DNA of 64,000 bases from Erodium maritimum (Eukaryota; Streptophyta; Magnoliopsida; Geraniales; Geraniaceae), in NCBI GenBank assembly GCA_963921825.1, contig OY997592.1, positions 25,585,730 to 25,649,729 of the forward strand, in the 5' to 3' direction. Below, one piece after another: positions 9,838 to 21,400 of the stretch. The notes beneath the pieces are model-generated. The model did not search any database, had not been told where the DNA came from, and saw only the letters and a program-made list of their open reading frames with translations. The position numbers and the translations under genes were made by a program. Each line of letters starts with the position of its first letter. The stretch's first letter is position 1.

Positions 9838-9975
9838 GTCAATCGTCTTTTGATGTTTTTGTTTTGTCTTTTGAACACTTGTTTTCTCAATGAATGGATG
9901 ATTAGTATCTACGTATTCTACTGTTAAAGTAATCTATATTAAATTCGCAAAAGACATGTTCTGTATTCTCGAAGA
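9713..9975 (+). pseudogene. 3'-end fragment of a small helical gene
   Basis: Text from GACAAGATGATGACGACACT onward matches the last 25 or so codons and the 3' flank of gene 14266, including ATCCGACCCATGAAGGATGT and the TTTTGATGTTTTTG 3' region. Only the end of the gene is present. It abuts the acidic gene remnant and the solo LTR insertion site (TSD at 9976-9980). Confidence 0.75.
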
Positions 9976-9980
9976 CGTAT

Positions 9981-12900
9981 TGTCACGCCCCAATTTTAGT
10001 AAAACCGAACTAGGGACGCGAACTTTTTAAAACATAAAAACACTTGAAAACCTGTTTTCATTAAACACTTTAAAAGTACCATTTGTTCAACAAAATAATA
10101 ATTAAAGTTTAAAACACGTCCCAATAAGTGGACAAAAGACGAGGTATCCGTCACTAGACTCAAGACAAGACCCGGACTCCGCTCCTAGCTCCCCAAGCTT
10201 CGAGAGCTCACCTAGTCCGTCCCACGAACAGTACCTGTAGGAAAAGCAGCTAGGGGTGAGCGTTCGCTCACCACCACGGATAACAGACTGACTACGGCAT
10301 AATTAGCAGACAAACAAGTAACACCAACAACAACTTAACACCGGGGAACACCATCCCCAACCCAAGTACTCTAACTGAACAAACACCCACGGTGACTTTC
10401 CTCGAATGACTCGATACTTCACACACAAGGTAGACCCGACACAACGATCACGACCTCTTCCAAGGACTCAAAGGGAACTACGCAACACCAAACAACCTCA
10501 CAAGGGATCACACACCAAACAAGATCACAAAGGATCGCAAACCAGCTGCCAAGAACGCCCTCCCGGGACTCTAACCCGGTCAGGCCAACCCAAGAATGCT
10601 GCAACTTACCGGGACTCTAACCCATAAGCCAGCCGGAAAATGCTGCAACTTACTGGGACTCTAACCCATAAGCCAGCCGGAAAAATGCTGCAACTTACTG
10701 GGACTTTAACCCATAAGCCAGCCAAGGTATGCTCACAAACCCAAACCACACACGCGCGGCCAGGACCCCTTTATTGGCGGGCGGGCCCCCTACCCCGTCT
10801 GAACGTGCAGACGCGTGTGCTCGTGGACCCCCGTTTCAGGAAGCGGGCCCCCAACCTCCGGTAACCACAAACACAATCACAATCACAAGCAAGTTCAACA
10901 ACCAGTGACAACACAAGTTCAACACTCACAGGCACTCATGGCCACCAAGACACCAACAGTAAAACTCGAACTCAACCGCCCCACAGGCACTCACGGCCTC
11001 CCAAGACACACCGAAAGTAAGACACGGACTCAACAACCCCACCGGCACTCACGGCCTCCCAAGACACCAACCATAAAACGCGCCTGCAACTTACCGAGAC
11101 TCTAACTCATAAGCCAGCTAAAGGAAGCTTGCAACCCCCCCGAGACTCTAACTCGGTCAGGCCAGCCAAAGACACCAATCTTAGTACACAGCTCTCAAAG
11201 CCACCCAAAACACCAATTTAAATACACGGGCTCTCATGGCCACCCAAACACGATTAACAACACGGGCTCTCATGGCCACCCAAGACTCAACAATAATAAT
11301 ACACGGGCTCTCAAGGCCACCCAAGACGCCAAAAAAATAAACAATCAACCTCCGGCTTAACCCAAGCCTCTAACAGTCCTAATATCAACAGTTCACAATC
11401 AACCTCCGGGCATGGTCATATGCCTCCAGTAAAACAATTATCGCTAAGTTCTCTGATCCTACGACACTACTAAGTATCACGTGCTTTTCTCATAATTACT
11501 AAGTTCCCGTAACATGCTTTTCTGATAAACGCTACAATCCCGTATCATGCTTTTCTAAAAAGTAAATAAACCTATTCAACCCATGACACCCCGGTGTCAC
11601 ATGCAATTCTACTGTTAACTTTCCCTAGTCAGGGCCGAGATCCGGCTACTTTTCCCTACCTCAACTGAAGAGCAACCGCTACGCTTCCTAGCTGCTGACG
11701 TTCTGGCTCGCTACTTCCGGGCTTCACTTCGATCGAAGCCGGACGCTAAGGATAACACGAAAGCCATAAATTAATAACAGTTCCGCCGTTAAGTTAAAGG
11801 TTAATTTAACGGTTATGATTACTCCAGTTTAAAACCGACAGTTGTCCCTTAAACTCGAGCGGGATAAAAGCGGGGTCACTGCGAATCGGGTTTGAGTACC
11901 CGAGCACCGAAACCGGTGCATGCGAGGCACGGTCCCAATGCACGAGTCCCGAGGTCCGATTCAGCGGTCCGCTTTTGTTCCTTTTAAACCTAAATAGCAG
12001 TCCATTTTAACCAGAAATCCAGAGTTGTTCCCACATCCGATTAATAACCCCTTTTTCAAAACAGAACGGTTTTTGTTTCAATTCAAATTCCCTTTTATTT
12101 CAAATCTGTTTCTGTTCCGATCCTTTGAGCCCAAAAAGAATTAAGTTCGGTTTTTTTGAACAACCGTCCCTAACCCCGTTTACAAATTTGATTCTCAAAC
12201 TCCTAGATTTAAAACCGTTTTTAAGACCAAAATAATCTTAATTCCCTTTCATTTTAAAACCCTAACCTTTCCATTTAAAACCGTTTTCCTTTCCTTTTCT
12301 TAAGACTGATTTTACAATTTAATACCTCTTTCTTCTCAAATTTCTTGATTTTGATTCCAAAAGTTCTGATTTAAAAAAACAACTTGAATCCAACCTCGTT
12401 TTAGATTACTTCCCCTTTTGAAGTTGATTTTGGTTCCAAAACATCTTCCTTTTTTTGATTTAGAACTGCTCCACGCTTCACTAAATTTCCTTTTCGTAAA
12501 CCTTTGGTTTTGCTTCAAATCAGTACCGAAACACCCTGAACTCGGTCTCAAACCCCAGATCCAACACGGTCAGAAGGACCAAATAAGGAGGGAGAAGAAC
12601 TCGGTGAGAGCTCCGACCAAAACCGGCGGCGCCGTTGCCGGCCGATGCTCCACGGGCTGGAATCTCACCTTAGAAACAAGGAAAACGACGGGGAGGTGGA
12701 CGTCGTGGGGACGTGACGGCAGATCTGGGCACGGCACGGCTCGCCCGGACGTGTCCGGTGGCGGTCTCGGCCACGCGGTTGGGGAAGGGGAAGCAGAAGG
12801 GAGGCGAGGGGGGCTCGGATCGTTGACGGGACGGACCGGAGAACGGAACTGGACGGAGGAGAGGCGGCGGACTCTCGGGAGAGAGGAGGACGGCGCCGGC

Positions 12901-13420
12901 GAGTCCGTCTCGGCTCTGGCCGTGCACGGCGACGGCGTGGAGGCGCGACGGAGCTCGGGACGGCGTGGAGACGAGGGAGGGCTCGGCGGCGGCGGCGCAA
13001 GGGAAGGAAGAGATGGTGAGGGCGTGGTGGTCAGGACCGAAGAACTGAGAGGGGGAAGGGCCGGGAACGGTGAGGAAGAGGGAGGTGGGAGACGGTGTGG
13101 CCGGAGCCGGAGAGAGGGTCGCCGGAGAGTAAGGAGATGAGAGAGAGAGAAACGGCTCGGTGAAGGTGAGGGGAGAGGGAGGTCGGCTGAGGGAGAAGGG
13201 AGCAGACAACATTTAGGGTTAAAACCCTAAATGTTGGTATTTATACCCGGGCTTGGGCCGGGTCACCAAACTGGGCCGGGTCTGTAGCTTGGGCCGGGCC
13301 TGGCCCGCCCGGTCCAGCCTTTTAATTTTTTAATTTTTTTTTTTGCACTAGTTTCAAAATCCTACCTTAAGGTTTCCGGATTGCGTTTTAATACCCTTTT
13401 GAAGCGAAGCGGGTTTTACA
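9981..13420 (-). mobile_element. Solo LTR, Ty3/Gypsy family A (GC-rich 5' module)
   Basis: The sequence runs from TGTCACGCCCC to GGTTTTACA and is flanked by a 5-bp duplication, CGTAT (9976-9980 and 13421-13425). Read on the minus strand it begins TG and ends GGGGCGTGACA, as do the LTRs of the elements at 36950 and 52639. It carries the family hairpin GTGAGCGTTCGCTCAC (about 10256-10271), the 40-60 bp minisatellite (about 10900-11340) and a GC-rich module (12,580-13,330). No internal region is present, so this is a solo LTR left by recombination. Frames inside the GC-rich part are low complexity and not called. Confidence 0.9.
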
Positions 13421-13480
13421 CGTATTGTTAATTTCGTAAAAGAGAACATGATTGTTCGCAAAACAAAAATTACTGAAATG

Positions 13481-13774
13481 CTAACATGTTTGCAAAAAAC
13501 TAGGGCATATCCGCAAACTACAGTCCATAATTAAATTCGCGAAACATAATAACAGTATCCGCAAACAACAAGTACAGAGGAATAAATTAACAATATTAGC
13601 AAACCAGGATCTCTTTATCCGCAAACTACAAGTTCGTATCCGCAAACACCAAGTAAAGAGAAATAAATTAACAATATTAGGGCAATCCTCTTCATCACCA
13701 TGCGAAATCAGCCTTCTTCTCTTTGAAGTTACGTCTTCCTCACCGCTACTACAGTGCTTTCTATATGGTGACAT
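13481..13774 (-). pseudogene. Remnant of the acidic NLS-type gene
   Basis: The start reads GEEDVTSKRRRLISHGDEEDC, nearly identical to 9433-9837, but the frame then runs straight into CGCAAAC-word DNA instead of an acidic tail. The word block (13505-13670) duplicates 9250-9400. The coding part left is only about 30 residues. Confidence 0.65.
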
Positions 13775-14265
13775 GACTTAATTGAAAAAAGCTCTATATT
13801 AATTTAAACTAAACCAAACGGCGGTGAAAAGACTTACCAACGCATTAAATGCGATAATATCTTCGTGCATTCGAGGGGGATTTTAGTAATGATGAAATAT
13901 AACCGTGAAAACTTAACCGTTTGATTTTGAAATCATATCGATTACATGATACGTCTGATTTTCGTAACGATTGACACGTGTCCTCTACAATATCTTATAG
14001 TATCACATACCGATACACGTAAATCATCATTTATTTTGAGAATTATGAGTTACGGATTGCGAAAATAAGGTATATGTTTTGCGGAATTATTATTAGTTAA
14101 CTAATCTGTCTATAATTAGAACTCTACTTTAAACATAATAACGATAATGTCACCGCAAGAATTCAACTATAAATACCCCCACTCATATACCACTGAACCC
14201 TACAACTCTCTTTCAATTTCAAATTCTCTTCTCAAATAACTTCAAACTACTAGTCTGCAAAAGTG
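13775..14265 (+). promoter_or_regulatory. Promoter of gene 14266 with G-box, reversed words and TATA box
   Basis: TTGACACGTGTCC (CACGTG at 13975-13980) lies about 290 bp before the ATG, TATAAATA at 14168-14175 about 95 bp before it, and reversed words (GATTGCGAAAA, TTTTGCGGAA) at 14050-14090 between them. The order G-box, reversed word, TATA is the same as in front of gene 2983. Confidence 0.55.
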
Positions 14266-14595
14266 ATGGCCCCAAACAGGAAACGCACCAGAGGGGAAGG
14301 AAACGTTTGCACCGCAGAAGCTATGGAACGTACCAGAGAGGAACGTTCCAACAGGGTGCTACAAATGGAGGAAGCCGCTATGGAGTCCGCAATGCAGTAT
14401 CGCAAAATACGGTTGGCACTATGCCAGATCCACTTTTTGCTGATGCAAGAGAAGGTGGAAAGCCTTGCCAATGAACTGCAAGTGCTTGACATGAGCAACT
14501 CGACTAAAAAACACAAGGAAGATAGGGACAAGATGATGGCGACACTGGAAAAGATTCAGGACTTCTTCAAAACCATTGAGGTAGAACTGGACTAG
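14266..14595 (+). CDS. Small helical protein, paralogue 5 (unknown function)
   Basis: The frame encodes 109 residues. I start at the ATG at 14266 rather than the in-frame GTG just before it. The N-terminus is basic (APNRKRTRGEG, a possible nuclear signal). A continuous helical region follows, with IRLALCQIHFLLMQEKVESL and NELQVLDMSNSTKKHKEDRD, then a last helix ending FFKTIEVELD. It aligns by eye with paralogue 2983 across about 60 residues and is the source type of the 3' fragment at 9713-9975. Frame intact, no intron; TATA box 90-98 bp upstream. Its 3' flank (to 15500) is the densest word region of the window. Function unknown. Confidence 0.5.
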   Translation: MAPNRKRTRGEGNVCTAEAMERTREERSNRVLQMEEAAMESAMQYRKIRLALCQIHFLLMQEKVESLANELQVLDMSNSTKKHKEDRDKMMATLEKIQDFFKTIEVELD

Positions 14596-14744
14596 GGCAC
14601 ATCCGACCCATGAAGGATGTAGTTATATTTTCCCTATTATCATGTCAATCGTCTTTTGATGTTTTTGTGTTGTCTTTTGAAAACTTGGTTCCTCAGTGAA
14701 TGTATGACTAGTATCTGCTTGTCACTGTGAAAGTCACCTATATT

Positions 14745-15500
14745 TAATTCGCAAACGACATGTTCTGTATTCTCAAACACGTATGGTTATATTCGTTAAC
14801 CAAGACATGATTATTCTCAAAACAAAAATTACTGAAGTTACTAACATATTAAGGCATATCTTATCATTGGTAAAATCAAACAGAACTACAGTGTATTCTT
14901 CGTACAAGATAATCCAAAACCTCAACCACAAATATTGCATATCTCAAATATGTAAACGTTATTCCGCAAACCACGTTACGTATATCCGCAGAACATACAA
15001 TAGTGAAACTCAACCAACATATTGCATACTCTGAAACAAGGAAACCCAGTTTCTCAAACCAAGGATTGACTATTCGCAAAACAGAAAAATAGTTCCGCAA
15101 ACTAGACACTATATATTCGCAAAACAGTAAACACATAACCTCAACCAACAAAGAAAAACCAGTTTCTCAAACCAAGAATTGACTATTCGCAAAACAGAAA
15201 AATAGTACACGCAAACTAGACACTATATATTCGCAAAACAGAAAAGACATAACCTCAACCAACAAAGGAACCCCAGTTTCGCAAACCAAGGATTGCCCTT
15301 TCGCAAAACAGAAAAATAGTACCCGCAAACTAGACACTATACATTCGCAAAACAGTAAACACATAACCTCAACCAACAACTTGTTTATCCTAAAATACAG
15401 CATATTCACAAACAAAAGATCTTATATATTCTCAAAACAGTACACAGATTATTCTCAAACAATATATCATAAATTCTCAAACAAAAAAAATTGTCGTTTC
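14745..15500 (+). repeat. Dense CGCAAAC-word region with 113-bp tandem array
   Basis: Three tandem units start at 15046, 15159 and 15273 (period 113-114 bp). Each contains the ordered set (C/G)CAAACC, TCGCAAAACA, CCGCAAACT, TCGCAAAACA, CCTCAACCAAC. Further words lie on both sides. About twelve words fall in 15046-15390. No gene is seen. Confidence 0.85.
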
Positions 15501-16304
15501 TGAAAACAAACACCAGTAATCAAAAAGAGTAATTCACTAAGCTTTATGACGTTCGCATGGTAATAAGGCTTTATACTTGACACTAAATTTGAATGTGGCC
15601 TTCTTCTTTTTGAAATAATATTTGATATTCTCCTCAATTCCTAGCCACAGGTTGTTCTTCTCAAATGTGATCAACTTAAAGAGGAATCTTTTCCTCAATA
15701 ATTCGATTTGTGCAGCCTACAAAATCAAAATTTAAAGATCAAATCTATACTCATTGTTATATACTGACAAAGAAATAATTGTTGGTTTAACTTACATCAT
15801 TAACGGCCAATTCTCCTGCCCAATTCCCATTGCCAAGATACGATTACATGTGCCACATAGCATACACCCCACAATCCTTATGATTGTCGTTAGATTCCCA
15901 TGGTACATGGAACCATTCAATCTTACCTTTGAAAATTTTCTGAGCTAGAGCTTTATCAGTTTTTGATATGACCTTGCAAATTTTAGACCTCTACGCAACA
16001 CAGAAACACCAACGAAAAATAAATAAAAACATAAATGAATAGATAGACAGTAATCAAACACATAGTCAATGAGAGAAGAATATGTACCAATGTATAGTGA
16101 ATTTTATCATAACGAATATCGTCATCAACCGTTCCTTTCACATTGTCAATAATATCTGAATTTTCGTTCTTCATGTCGATACATAAGAGTGTGTAGTGAT
16201 TGCTCTTAAAAACAACTATGAAAACCTGTAAAAAAAATATATAAAATACATCAGCATATTAATATAATGTATAAATTGGTTTATATAATACAAGCATTCA
16301 CTAC

Positions 16305-16570
16305 AATATCAGCAAAACAGATATTCATTATCAGCAACCCAGGGAAACTGTTTCTCAAACCAGGGTGCGCATATCCGCAAAACATGTATTCATTATCCGC
16401 AAACTTGATAGAGCATATTCGCAAACAAGACAATCCATAACCTCAACCCAGATATTGCATATTCCCAAACAGGTAAACGTTATTTCTCAAACAAGGGGGC
16501 GTATAACCGCAAAACATACAAACCTTAACCGCAACCAACATATTGCATATTCTAAAACCAACCATGTATT
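16305..16570 (+). repeat. CGCAAAC-word cluster in a Ulp1 intron
   Basis: The intron between exons 16677-16579 and 16225-16088 is filled with words (TCAGCAAAAC, TCTCAAACC, TCCGCAAAAC, TCCGCAAACT, TTCGCAAACA, TCTCAAACA, ACCGCAAAAC). All read forward on the plus strand, opposite to the gene. Confidence 0.75.
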
Positions 16571-18402
16571 ATACTTACCAACTCCAACTTCTTCCATGAA
16601 AAAGAAGGGAACTCCTTAGCTTCAATCTTGAAAAGATCGTCAAAATCTACATCTTTTTTATGTTTCGAAAGCGTAGCCTACAAAATAAACATATTAATAA
16701 CAAAAACATATTAAAATAATTCAAACTATAAACGTAATCAACCAAAAAAATGCGCAAACTATGCTTACACTAAGAGAAGCTGAAAAGAAGAACCGATTAG
16801 TTGATGAAACACTCTTGATAGTTTCCAGATGATTCAGAAAGTGACACCACCCATTAATGGTTTCCACTTCAATCCATGCATCATTTTTGAAAGAACTAAA
16901 GCCCCCCTTGGTAATACAATTATCAGAGCACTCAAACATAAAATCCCTGCATTCACAGAGAGAAAAGCCTATTCACTGTATTTGCAAAAATAAAATATAA
17001 AAACAAAATAAGGGGAATAACATATTTTACTTACCAATCCTCCTTTTTGCTTATATTCAGCACCCAATCAGCAACACAATCCTCAACCTCCAGAAGATCG
17101 GACCAATAATCTGTTTGACGATCAACATACGGAGAACACATAAATTTAGACGGTGCAATCAAACGAGGTAAAGGTTGTTTGACTGGGGTTTCCGTTAATA
17201 AAGATGCTTTGCTACACCCAATTGACGTAAAACTATCGCTACTTGCAGCACGTTTCTTAACAACAGCGGGATTTTTCTTAACAGCACATTGATCTTTTTT
17301 TGCTGCAACAGTACGGGGTAATTTCTTCTCGGGGACAGCAGTGGGGCCTTTCTTACCAGGTGCACGAGCGGGACCTCTCTTCTTCGGTGCATTAATAACT
17401 GAGCCAGACTCCACATGACCAACACCATCACTCGACTTCTTAGGAGGATGCACATGGCCTTTTTTATCAGGAAGAGGTACGACAACAGGGCGTTGGACTA
17501 TGGATTCACGAAATCTTGCCATTGCAAGTTCAGGATGCTCGTCAACTGCCTCAGGGACCTCTTTCCCACCAATAGCACGATTGATATTTTGGTCAACCCT
17601 TTCAGTAACAAGTGGCGGTGGTTGAGTCTTGCAAGCTTGATTAACAGGTGGTTCATTGTTGACATTTTGTTCGACAACAATTATATTGAGTGGCTCGGGT
17701 TGCTCTCGAAGTGTCTGACAAAAGTCATTGACAGACGCAGACCCGTTGACATTTCCTTTACTGCCTTCTATAGTGAGTGTGTCTGATTGCACTGCAAGAG
17801 CCCAACACTCATCTTTGTTAACAATATCGGGAGCTTCACATTCCGCCATTGGATGATCAACAACCATGTCACAAGCTTCTTTACCAATACCATAAGCAAC
17901 AGAAATAGCGTCAAACTCATCGCCAACACTGTTATTCTTTTCTGGCTCAGTTTGTTCTGCAACAATATTATCCACAGGAGCTGCATCATTACTTGCGAAC
18001 AATTTCCGAACCACATTATCGCATTCAGGGCTTGACAATGTAGTGGATCCAGCAGGGCAAGGTGAAAGAACATTGGAAGGCGATTTTTGGGATGGTGAAA
18101 GAAGTCTGAACGTTGGTGGAGTAACGGCACGAGCAGGTGGCTTCTCTCCTCCTTTGTACCCTTCCCCAACGCGTGTTGCTGCTTCAATCAATTTCTCAAT
18201 GGTCTCGATAACCCCGGGTAGATTAAACCATGAGTCTTGTGACAGCAACACACTTTGTGTGTCAGGCATGGCATCTTCGGGATTTTTATTCCCAGTCAAA
18301 CCATCAAATAGGGTTGACATTTCCTTGAAACACTCGGTATTGGGATCGGCGATATGCCCTTCAACCAACAACTGATGCCATTCCAAAAAACCTTCTGCAA
18401 CC

Positions 18403-21400
18403 TGACGCCCTGCGGGTTTTAATCGCAAACTTGAGCACGGCAAGTGCACCGGCCGTCAAGTAGTAATCGGATTTGAAGTCCGGAATATCGAGCCCAAAGG
18501 AGCAATAGACAATCACTTACTATTTAAAGCTTGTAGCTAAGCTATTTCGGTAAAAATCGATTTTTTATGTTTTGAAAATAAACCTATAACGACTAGAAAG
18601 AAAATACAGAATTTAACAGAGAGTTTTCTTATCTTGAATCAAGTGAAGAGAAATCAAGGGCATGGGTTCATCGAGTTCATTCCATAAAATTGAACACGTT
18701 CGATTGTAGCGATGTCGATTTATTTTAGAGGCAACAAGTTGTCTCGACTCTAGTCCTAACTTCTTTCGAACGATTCGGACCCTAATGGAATCTAACAACC
18801 GAGTTCTTTCGAATCACGATGTAGGAAGACCCAAAGCGTTAAGCTCTATGACAACTTCTAACTTTCGACCAAACAAGTCTATAGATATTGCAATTGTATT
18901 AACCCCGCTAGTTCTAGCTAAAGTTTAAATCCAACCTATGATCGATTTTTGACTTAATTAGAACCCTCCTCTTTCGAGCGACGAATCCTAATTCAAAACA
19001 ATTACCAAGCCTACACGGGAGGTAAAGCATTAAGCACAAATCAATCATAGACACTAATACAAATCAACAACACCACAATCGAAGCATTCAAAATATGGAA
19101 ATCCCTACTCTAATCCCCCATAGCCCTAGAAATTGGGGGTTTAGTTGTTCATGGTGAGAAAATGCAAAGATGAGAATGAGCAAACAATTAAATTCATAAT
19201 GAAGATAAAAGTTGAGATACAATCACCAAATTAGTCGTCTAATGTTGCTCTTCCTCTTCTTCGATCCCTCTCCTTGAAGCTCTTGAAGATGCACCAAAAC
19301 AAACCCACTTGTGTAGCCAACAATGGAGATTGTCTCCAAAAATCAACACCCAAATAAATATCAAATGATGCTCTACTCACAAAAGATAGATCCTCAACAA
19401 TCAAATTCAAAATAATAAACTCTCTCCTTAATTCAAAACAAAAATAAAATAAAATAAAACTATACAAAAATATGGCTTTTTCTTTTCCTTCGGTTCTGTT
19501 CTCTCTCGAAAAATGGTGTAGAAGGAGCTCCTCCTTTGTGTTGTGCGGCTCAGCCTAAAAGAATGAGTGCTGCCCTAGAAATTCAGCCAACCAGGAGAAG
19601 ACAGGTGTTGTGCTGGGAAAGGTGGATCCGCTGGGACAAGTGTCGGCTTGCGGGGCGTGTGGCGGCTGGAGAATGGCACGTGGCGCGAGCTGGGGAGGTG
19701 GCGGCTGGAGAAGGCCACGTGTCGCGCAGAGGGGAAGTGGCGGCTGGAGGCCGCCACGTGTCAGGCGGTCAAAGCACCACGCGCCGCGAGATGGGAGATT
19801 GGCGACTGGCGGCGGCTGCAGGCGCTGGACACGTGTCAGGCGGCAGTTTGCCGCTCCATTTTTCATCCTTTTTCGCTATTTTGCTCGCTCCGGCTTCGTT
19901 TGAGCTCCGATCGATCTCGTTCTTGCGCCAAAATATTTATCTTTTCAAGACCTACAAAACAAGACCAGACATGAGTATATTTCGAAGCGATCAAAATCGA
20001 CCCTCTTAACGGTCCAAGTGCACAAAACACCAAAAATACGCCGAAAATCCATCGAAACCCCGAACATATCAATAAAATCAATTATTCACACTAAACATAA
20101 ATACATGATAGAAAATCGGGACCAAAAGCCTAAATAACTCGATAAAAAGTGGCCCTTTTAAGTGTTAAAATGCACCCGCATCAACACCCCACACTTAGAC
20201 TTTTCTCGTCCCGAGAAAACTAAACATAAATAAATATAAACTATCTAAGATAAATGCCAAGATAAACCCCCGCGATACTATCTCCGTAGGCGGAGCTTGG
20301 CGACTCCGAGTTATTGAAAGCAGTAAATATGCATATGCTGACTCAACTAGACCAAAATTCTCGAGCTAATACACAAGCAAATTAAAGACCAAAAATTTAA
20401 GACTCAAAGAAGGTGTGTGCTTACACTTGGATTTTATCGGCAATTTGACCAAGAGCATGCATAAGGAATAAGATCTCTCGTCATTCTTTTCTACTTTACA
20501 CCAACCAACTTTTACATGTTGTAAATTAAGAGTGTATGTGTAGTGGTTTACAAGATGAAGTGCAATAAATAGAAAGATTTCAAGCCTAATTATTGTCATT
20601 TAGCCCTTTGCTCTCTTGATTCTACATACCATAGTACTAATGAAGAGCATAACGTAATCTCATTCACAAATCTTATGAGTGGGCGTTGTCATGCAGTTAC
20701 GTTGCCTTGGGACTACGTGAGTGGTAAACCTATCTAGTTCCTTTACGAGTTAAGTGGTAGATCAAAGTTTTTCTTGGTTTTTTCGATTACGTGTAGAAAC
20801 TTTGGATCACTAAGATAGGCTGGGGGGTTCACCTTTTATTACGCTATGATTAACTCGAGACATGAGGGTCTCACTCTGCATAGCGATCCGCCGCAGCCCC
20901 TCAAGCCTTTGTTAATACACAGATTTTATTGGATCCCTTTTCTCCGGGACCTATACTTAATTCCCCGTGCATAGTGTGTGTGATTTTGAAAAATTGGTAC
21001 CACAAACGCACAATGGGACTAACCATTTGAACTCGACTAGATTTCTAATCTACCGAAACGCATAGTTCGATCCCAAGACAACAAGCATGTGGGCTCAACC
21101 TCCTCTACATGCAACAAGTGAAATAAGACTAGTATCCCTTAACTAGGGTCACTATATGCATAAATCAAGATAGAATCAGGCCGGTGACAATAAAAAGAAT
21201 TGAAACCTAACCACACCTAACATTTGGTGTGACCACCTTTTCGTGTTAAGGCATCTAGCATCACAAAATCATCATGAACCCAATAAGCAATATAGCACAA
21301 TCACAAAATACAGCTCATTAATACTACCAACAGTAAATCATCCAAACATTCCTCAACAAATCCTCAATGATGAAAATCTACTCCTGACTTGCTCATGTTG

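Noticed and set aside
12418-13212. Long GC-rich open frames on both strands (also near 22616-23164 and 39321-40331)
   Set aside because: They lie in the GC-rich 5' module of family A LTRs, are low-complexity Pro/Arg/Ser, and are open on both strands because of base composition.
213-15500. CRISPR-like or telomere-like array
   Set aside because: The word is spaced irregularly, varies in sequence and does not match telomeric TTTAGGG/CCCTAAA; the genome is eukaryotic.
19536-20009. A 157-residue frame, repeated at 27326-27799
   Set aside because: It is identical in position within both LTRs of one Gypsy element; LTR sequence, no protein family recognised.
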